Shown: positions 31,905 to 36,251 of the stretch, piece after piece
How the letters are laid out: each line of letters starts with the position of its first letter
Numbering within the stretch: position 1 is the stretch's first letter
NCBI GenBank assembly: GCA_016190665.1
Contig: JACPQD010000099.1
Location: 1-36,251 of the forward strand
Origin: Chloroflexota bacterium
GTDB taxonomy: Bacteria > Chloroflexota > Dehalococcoidia > JACPQD01
DNA: 36,251 bases
Direction: 5' to 3'
The notes under the pieces: model-generated
What the model was told of the DNA's origin: nothing
The model's input: the letters and a program-made list of their open reading frames with translations, nothing else
Database searches by the model: none
Program-made: the position numbers and the translations under genes

Positions 31905-32145
31905 GCCGTAGGGTGGGTGAAGTCCCCGTTTTCCCGACCTATCTGGACTCTGGGAAAGCGGAGCATCGGGACTTCACCCACCAGGACCTATCTGCCAGTC
32001 GGTTACGCTCCGCTCCACCCATCTTGCGGACTTCTGTTTGGTGGGTGGCGCTTCGCTATACGCACCCCACGGTTTCATGCTTAGCGGGTTGCTGCTAGCT
32101 TCACCCAACCGGTTTCTGTCTGCTCCGCTTCACCCACCCTACGGC
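31905..32145. mobile_element. 241-bp MITE-like element with 18-bp terminal inverted repeats
   Basis: Perfect ends GCCGTAGGGTGGGTGAAG (31905-31922) and its complement (32128-32145). Internal copies of the same GGTGGGTGAAGT/ACTTCACCCACC unit make further hairpins. No open frame inside is convincing. It separates the heme cluster from the FGE module region. Confidence 0.78.
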
Positions 32146-32265
32146 TGAATCACCGCAAGAGACCCCAAAATCGCCTCCTATTCGCGTCATTCGCCGGAGG
32201 GACGCGCTTTGTCGCGCCCGCCGTCGCTTGGAGCGCCAGAGATGCAGCGTCCAGAGGACCAGAGG

Positions 32266-32400
32266 TCAGAGTGCGCCGATAGGGGCAGACAACACCACCC
32301 GCAAGCCGAAGTCGTACCAGTCGTAGAACGGGCCGTAGTAATAGCGATACGCGCAAGCGGCGAAGAGCTGATCGAGGTGGAACGAGCCGCCCCGCAGCAC
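32266..32400 (-). pseudogene. Orphan FGE-type variable-region cassette
   Basis: On the minus strand a frame reads VLRGGSFHLDQLFAACAYRY, then YYGPFYDWYDFGLRVVLS and, six residues later, a stop at 32266. This is only the last part of an FGE-sulfatase/C-type-lectin domain. It matches the end of the neighbouring 1067-aa protein in register and length (V-L-R-G-G-S-F ... C-A-x-R ... P ... F-G-x-R-V). Everything N-terminal to VLRGG is missing and no start codon or ribosome site is convincing. Codons at the variable positions are mostly NNC or NNT, as in DGR variable regions. It may be a truncated second target gene or a silent donor cassette. Confidence 0.7.
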
Positions 32401-32442
32401 CTGCCCGGCAGCCTGACTGGCCGGAGCCAGTACCCACAGTAT

Positions 32443-32461
32443 AGCCCGCCGAAGGCGGGCT
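32443..32461. repeat. Hairpin between the two variable regions
   Basis: AGCCCGCC-GAA-GGCGGGCT, an 8-bp stem with a 3-nt loop. It lies 43 bp from the orphan cassette. A further palindrome GTGGGGGGAATCCCCCCAC is nearby (about 32502-32520). These may be ordinary dispersed hairpins or terminators, or DGR-associated hairpins; the sequence does not decide. Confidence 0.5.
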
Positions 32462-32621
32462 GGCAAAATCCGAAAATAGCCTCCGTTGACGCCGCGAAAC
32501 GGTGGGGGGATTCCCCCCACACCCCCCTTTCCGGGGCGCTCACTCCGTTCGCGCTTGAAGCGCCACAGTTCAGACCTTCCCCCAAAAATCGTCGGCCCCC
32601 CACCGCCAGAGGCCAGAGACT

Positions 32622-35600
32622 TCAGAGTCCAGAGGGTAATGGGGACGCCGCGACACGGAAACCGAAGTAGTCGTACCTGAAGTCAGGGTAGAGCCTGAGG
32701 CGGCAGGCGCAGCGCACGAGGTCCTCATTGCTGAAGAACGACCCGCCACGCAACACCTTCCATTCTCCAGTACCATACCCGTCCAAGACTTCCGGCTTAC
32801 GGTAATCGTTCAGGCACCATTCCCATACATTGCCCGCCATATCCAGCGCGTCGCAGGCCGCCGCGCCATCCGGGAACAGCCCCACCGCGCTGGTCTGCCC
32901 GATGCCGGTCTCCCGTGTGTTGCCCTTCGCCGCATCGAAATCGCCGGGATACGGGTATGTGCGTCCGTCTGTCCCTCGCGCCGCGTATTCCCATTCCTGT
33001 TCGGTCGGCAGGCGAATCTCTGCGCTCACCCCCTGCCCCTTTCCCCACGCAGCCCCGGGGAGAAGAGGCATCAGGCCTGCCTGGCTGTACTGGTGGTCCA
33101 GCCAGCGCGTGAAGGCCACCGCCTGATACCAGCTCACGTTGTCGCGCGGGTGATTGCCATAGCGGTTGTTCTGTTCGGCCATCGCCTGCGGCCGGTAGCC
33201 GGAGGGGAAACCCCGCCACCATGCCGGGTTGTCATATTCCCCGGAGTCGACAAACGCCTGGAACTGCTGATAGGTGATAAGATACTTGGCGATCTTGAAG
33301 CTGTAGTCCAGCTTGACTTCGCGGCGCGGGTTGTTGGATTGGTCGTCCGCGCCCATGATGAACGTGTCCCCCTTGGGCGCGGGCGCGTCGCACCATTCAA
33401 TGTGCGGCAGTTCCACATCGCGCCCGTCTATCTTCACCGTAATCACGCCTGTGCCGGGGCGCGGGTCAGCGTCAAGCCGCCCCAACACACGATAAGCGGC
33501 CGCGCGCCCCACGGGATGGGGTCCGCCCGCCTTGTCACGGGCGCCGGCAATGAGCGCCGTGCGCAAGCCCGCGTCCGGCGTGGCGGGATTGAGGCCGAAA
33601 TCCGGCTGAGCCAGCAGTTGCAGCGCGAGCTCGGGCTGCGCCGGGGCAAGCCAACGCGCCACCCCCTGCGGGTCTTTCCGATTGCCCGCCAGCAGCACGG
33701 CTGTCTCTTCGCGCCCGGTCGATGCCCACCAGTTCTCCCCCTTCCAGATCGACGCCGGATCGCCGCCGCCGTCCAGCTCAGCCCCCAGGACCGCCGCCGC
33801 GAAGTACTGTTGCAGCAGTTGATGGGTGAAACGGACAGTATCCCCGTAGTAGATGATGCCCGCCCCCACCGCCGCACTCAGCACCTCCGCCGCATCATGG
33901 CCGGGGACGTGCTTGCGCAGCAGGGCTTCGGCGTCGGCGCGAGCCATCTCGGTCAGCGCGCCCAACGCCCACGCAACGGGGCCCAACCCGTCGCGAATCG
34001 GCGCGTCCCCGATCCACGCCAGCCCTGTCTTCTCCAGGCGCCGGCGCTCGGCGTTCAGAAGGTTGGTGACGAAATCGGCGAAGAGTCCGGCGCGGTTTTC
34101 GGGGAGCTTACGGGCGTCTCGGTAGAGGGCACAGAGCATGTTCGCCATATAGGGGCTGCGGCACAGCGATAGCAGGCGGCGGTGATCGCGGTGCATGGCC
34201 CCCCACGCGCTGTCCTCATCGGCGCCTGTGTAGCTCGGCACGCCCCGCTGGGCATCCCAGAAGTGGTCGCTCTCGCCATGCTTCCTCATCTTGTTCCAGA
34301 ACGCTAACAGCTTATCGCTTCCGCCCATCGCGGCCCACAGCGCCGCGCCGCGTGGGGGCTGTCCCCATCCGGCGAACCGGCGAGAGATGAACTCCCAGAT
34401 GCGCGGCGGGTCCAGCGGTCTGAGCCGGAGTATGCCCACCTGCGACAGGCTGCTCAGGTCGTCGGCGTAGTCGCGGACGCGGCAGCTCACCACCCAGTCG
34501 GCCTTATCGCCCAGATAATCGCGCACTTCCGCCACCAGGTCGCGCTTGTCTGGCCCCGTGCGCGGCATCTCATTGAGGGCATCGCACAGCAGGACGAAGC
34601 GGTCTTGCAGGTTGTCGAAGCCGGATTGCAGGTTGTTCGCCTTGCCCCGCACAAAGTCCGCGAAGGGCATCGTTCCCTTAAACTCGCGCAGCGGAATGAA
34701 GAGGGGCAGTAGGGCGGCCGAGTCGGCCTGCGCCGCCCGCGCCAGATCGATGGCGATCTTGAGCAGCGTCCACGTCTTGCCCGCCCCGGGCTCGCCCAGC
34801 AGCACCGTGCGGCGCAGATCGCGGATGGCCTGGCGCGCGTCCGGCACATCGTCACCCCGCTTGTCCAGGTCCTCATAGGGCAGGCGTTCCAGCTCAATGC
34901 ACGTAAAGACGAACTCATCCTCCAACCCGGCGGCCAGCGGCGATGGCGCGCGTTGCGGCTCTGCCGCCAGATCGACGTACCGCGCATGCCGCAGATCGCC
35001 TCCGGCTTCGCTCAACACCCATTTCAGGTATCCCTGAATGGCGCTATCGTCATGTTCCGGCGCGGAAACGCCTGGCATGCCGGGCCGCATTGTTCCTGTT
35101 GGCACATTGGGGCGGCGCTTCTTGCAGCGCTTCAGCGCCGCGACCAGCTCCGACAGTCCGGCTTCGAAATGGAAGTCGTCCATCAAGATCGGCTGGAGCT
35201 CCTGCATGTGCCAGGGCAAGCGGTGCGTCGCCGGAAGCAGCGGGAACAGGGGGATGCCATCCTGGAGAACCCGGAGCTGCTCCCGGAGGACCCATTCTGA
35301 CCGATCAGAGTTCGGCGTCACGACGCACAAGACGGCGTCAGAGTCTGCCAGCCCCCTGGCGATGCTCTTGTACCAGTTGTCGCCGCCGTGGATGCTGGTC
35401 GCATCCCGCCAGGTGGCGATCCCGCGCTCCTGGAGCGCGGCTTCGAGCCGTTCAGCAAAGGCCGAATCTTGACGACTATAGCTGATGAAAACCCTGATGC
35501 GTATTTCCAGCACGTTGGCTTCGGACTGGGAAGGTGCTGTGCGCCAGGAAGGGGCAGCGCATTTGGCAAACCACTGCTCTTTATGCTTTCTAAGCTCCGA

Positions 35601-35825
35601 TGGGGTGAACTTCCTTCCCTTCGGATGCCGGGGGTTGTAAGCGCCGACCTCAGCATGGCACTCCAGGCACAAAGGGATACCGTTTTCTTCCGTGTCCTGG
35701 CCTCCCTCCGACTTCGGCACGATATGGTGGATTTCCATCTTGTTGCCAACGAATTTCTCGCAAAGGCAGCAGCGTCTATGGCAGGCAACGAGCAGTCTTT
35801 CCGCTACATCATCAGGGAATGCCAT
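32622..35825 (-). CDS. HNH-TIR-NACHT-FGE protein, putative conflict receptor with DGR-like variable tip
   Basis: A 1067-aa protein. Residues about 1-90 form an HNH nuclease-like domain (C20/C22, IHHIVPKSEGG, PLCLECH). About 106-235 form a TIR domain (IRVFISYSRQDSAFAERLEA; SEWVLREQ, with E182 a likely NADase glutamate). About 335-690 form a NACHT-type STAND NTPase (Walker A GEPGAGKT, 344-351; Walker B FVLLCDALNE; FTHQLLQQYFAA). About 815-1060 form an FGE-sulfatase domain (RLPTEQEWEYAARG, MAGNVWEWCLNDY, WKVLRGGSF). Residues about 1030-1055 look hypervariable, with mostly NNC codons. Such proteins are probably immune or conflict sensors: the tip binds a ligand, NACHT oligomerises, and TIR/HNH act on NAD or nucleic acid. 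That role is inferred. GGGAG precedes the ATG by 7 nt; a -10 candidate TATAAT is at 35912-35907. Confidence 0.85.
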   Translation of the reverse strand: MAFPDDVAERLLVACHRRCCLCEKFVGNKMEIHHIVPKSEGGQDTEENGIPLCLECHAEVGAYNPRHPKGRKFTPSELRKHKEQWFAKCAAPSWRTAPSQSEANVLEIRIRVFISYSRQDSAFAERLEAALQERGIATWRDATSIHGGDNWYKSIARGLADSDAVLCVVTPNSDRSEWVLREQLRVLQDGIPLFPLLPATHRLPWHMQELQPILMDDFHFEAGLSELVAALKRCKKRRPNVPTGTMRPGMPGVSAPEHDDSAIQGYLKWVLSEAGGDLRHARYVDLAAEPQRAPSPLAAGLEDEFVFTCIELERLPYEDLDKRGDDVPDARQAIRDLRRTVLLGEPGAGKTWTLLKIAIDLARAAQADSAALLPLFIPLREFKGTMPFADFVRGKANNLQSGFDNLQDRFVLLCDALNEMPRTGPDKRDLVAEVRDYLGDKADWVVSCRVRDYADDLSSLSQVGILRLRPLDPPRIWEFISRRFAGWGQPPRGAALWAAMGGSDKLLAFWNKMRKHGESDHFWDAQRGVPSYTGADEDSAWGAMHRDHRRLLSLCRSPYMANMLCALYRDARKLPENRAGLFADFVTNLLNAERRRLEKTGLAWIGDAPIRDGLGPVAWALGALTEMARADAEALLRKHVPGHDAAEVLSAAVGAGIIYYGDTVRFTHQLLQQYFAAAVLGAELDGGGDPASIWKGENWWASTGREETAVLLAGNRKDPQGVARWLAPAQPELALQLLAQPDFGLNPATPDAGLRTALIAGARDKAGGPHPVGRAAAYRVLGRLDADPRPGTGVITVKIDGRDVELPHIEWCDAPAPKGDTFIMGADDQSNNPRREVKLDYSFKIAKYLITYQQFQAFVDSGEYDNPAWWRGFPSGYRPQAMAEQNNRYGNHPRDNVSWYQAVAFTRWLDHQYSQAGLMPLLPGAAWGKGQGVSAEIRLPTEQEWEYAARGTDGRTYPYPGDFDAAKGNTRETGIGQTSAVGLFPDGAAACDALDMAGNVWEWCLNDYRKPEVLDGYGTGEWKVLRGGSFFSNEDLVRCACRLRLYPDFRYDYFGFRVAASPLPSGL

Positions 35826-35947
35826 TCTATGCTCCCGGTGCAGTCTTTCAATGACGGATTTACGACGACAATACGTTCTTGCGCATTGCCAAGACGTTGC
35901 TCCAGCATTATACTACACCACGAGCCATGAAGCAGCCTGTGAGCGAG

Positions 35948-36005
35948 TCACGCGAAGGCGCGAAATCCGCGAAGGAACTGTTTGCGTCTTCGCCGCTTCG
36001 CGTGA
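35948..36005. repeat. Palindromic repeat upstream of the HNH-TIR-NACHT-FGE gene
   Basis: TCACGCGAAG (35948-35957) and CTTCGCGTGA (35996-36005) are perfect 10-bp inverted ends around GCGAA-rich internal units. The rest of 35826-36158 contains the promoter region of the conflict gene but no gene that I can support. Confidence 0.65.
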
Positions 36006-36158
36006 ACTTCTGGGGCGCCGATGGGGCACGCCAGTGGCTCCCGTCGTACATGCCCATTATAACTGGCGGGTCAAGAGACCGCCTGAAGTTTCACCATAAG
36101 AAAAGTGGCTATGATTTGAATTAGGGAACGGGTTTTTCAAACCGATGTTGGGAGGGTC

Positions 36159-36187
36159 TTGACATCGGTTTCATTTTGGTTTATAAT
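36159..36187 (+). promoter_or_regulatory. Consensus sigma-70 promoter at the right edge
   Basis: TTGACA (36159-36164), a 17-nt spacer, and TATAAT (36182-36187): a full consensus match. Confidence 0.88.
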
Positions 36188-36189
36188 CA

Positions 36190-36217
36190 GAACACTATGT
36201 ATAATATAGAAGTGTTC
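36190..36217. promoter_or_regulatory. Putative operator after the right-edge promoter
   Basis: GAACACT (36190-36196) and AGTGTTC (36211-36217) are perfect 7-bp inverted arms separated by 14 AT-rich bases. They lie over the expected transcription start, where a repressor could block initiation. It is not the GAAC-N4-GTTC spacing of the LexA box at lexA. Confidence 0.5.
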
Positions 36218-36219
36218 CG

Positions 36220-36251
36220 ATGAATCCTGACCAGGCCAGCCAGCTTCGAAA
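36220..36251 (+). CDS. Start of an unidentified gene (3' truncated)
   Basis: ATG at 36220 opens a frame MNPDQASQLRK that runs off the window. A consensus promoter and a likely operator lie directly upstream, which supports a real start, although the ribosome site is weak (AGAAG). Eleven residues are too few to name a family. Confidence 0.5.
   Translation, partial: MNPDQASQLR

Noticed and set aside
32281..32400. The orphan cassette as the DGR template repeat
   Set aside because: A template should be rich in adenines at variable positions and nearly identical to the target elsewhere. This copy has few adenines there and differs at constant third positions.
32209..32670. A 153-aa + strand frame over the FGE module region
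   Set aside because: It is antisense to the recognisable FGE ends and has a repeat-derived, low-complexity composition.

Overview
The window looks like a GC-rich chromosomal segment of an uncultured bacterium, most likely Chloroflexota (Dehalococcoidia-like). This placement is an inference. It rests on the gene mix (mfd, rpsT, lexA, a lone Wzz protein, YfhO, DUF763), a Gram-positive/Chloroflexi-style SOS box, siroheme-dependent heme synthesis, desulforedoxin-like proteins that suggest a low-oxygen lifestyle, and very many short palindromic intergenic repeats. No rRNA or tRNA gene is visible.

Left part (1-13.9 kb): the tail of a surface protein, a YfhO-like membrane protein and an OFA-type MFS transporter, a small membrane protein, then mfd, rpsT, lexA (with promoter, SOS box and the preceding rpsT terminator), a Wzz-type protein, two tiny tandem desulforedoxin-like genes, dihydrolipoyl dehydrogenase and Maf.

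Middle (13.9-21.8 kb): an accessory zone with three putative type II toxin-antitoxin pairs (HTH-DUF433/DUF5615, HigBA-like, HTH_17/PIN), a decayed IS1595/ISXO2 transposase, an RlmD-type rRNA methyltransferase, an ADP-forming acyl-CoA synthetase alpha-like protein and a DUF763 protein. The HigBA-like and HTH/PIN pairs are divergent neighbours, and both seem to be transcribed without a leader.

Heme cluster (21.8-31.7 kb, + strand): ahbC, an AhbD-position radical SAM/SPASM enzyme, a fused AhbA-AhbB, a Met8/CysG-N protein, hemA, hemC, a cobA-hemD fusion and hemB. Only glutamate-1-semialdehyde aminotransferase (hemL) is missing for a path from glutamyl-tRNA through uroporphyrinogen III, siroheme and Fe-coproporphyrin to heme b. 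Several gaps inside the cluster are filled with palindromic mini-elements.

Right part (31.7-36.25 kb): two MITE-like elements, then an orphan C-terminal module of a formylglycine-generating-enzyme (FGE/C-type-lectin) fold. Next to it is a 1067-aa HNH-TIR-NACHT-FGE protein whose C terminus has the look of a diversity-generating-retroelement (DGR) variable region. This pair is the best candidate for an unusual system: a putative NTP-dependent immune/conflict receptor with a diversified recognition tip and a nearby spare tip cassette. No reverse transcriptase or template repeat lies in the window. The window ends in the first codons of another gene behind a consensus promoter.
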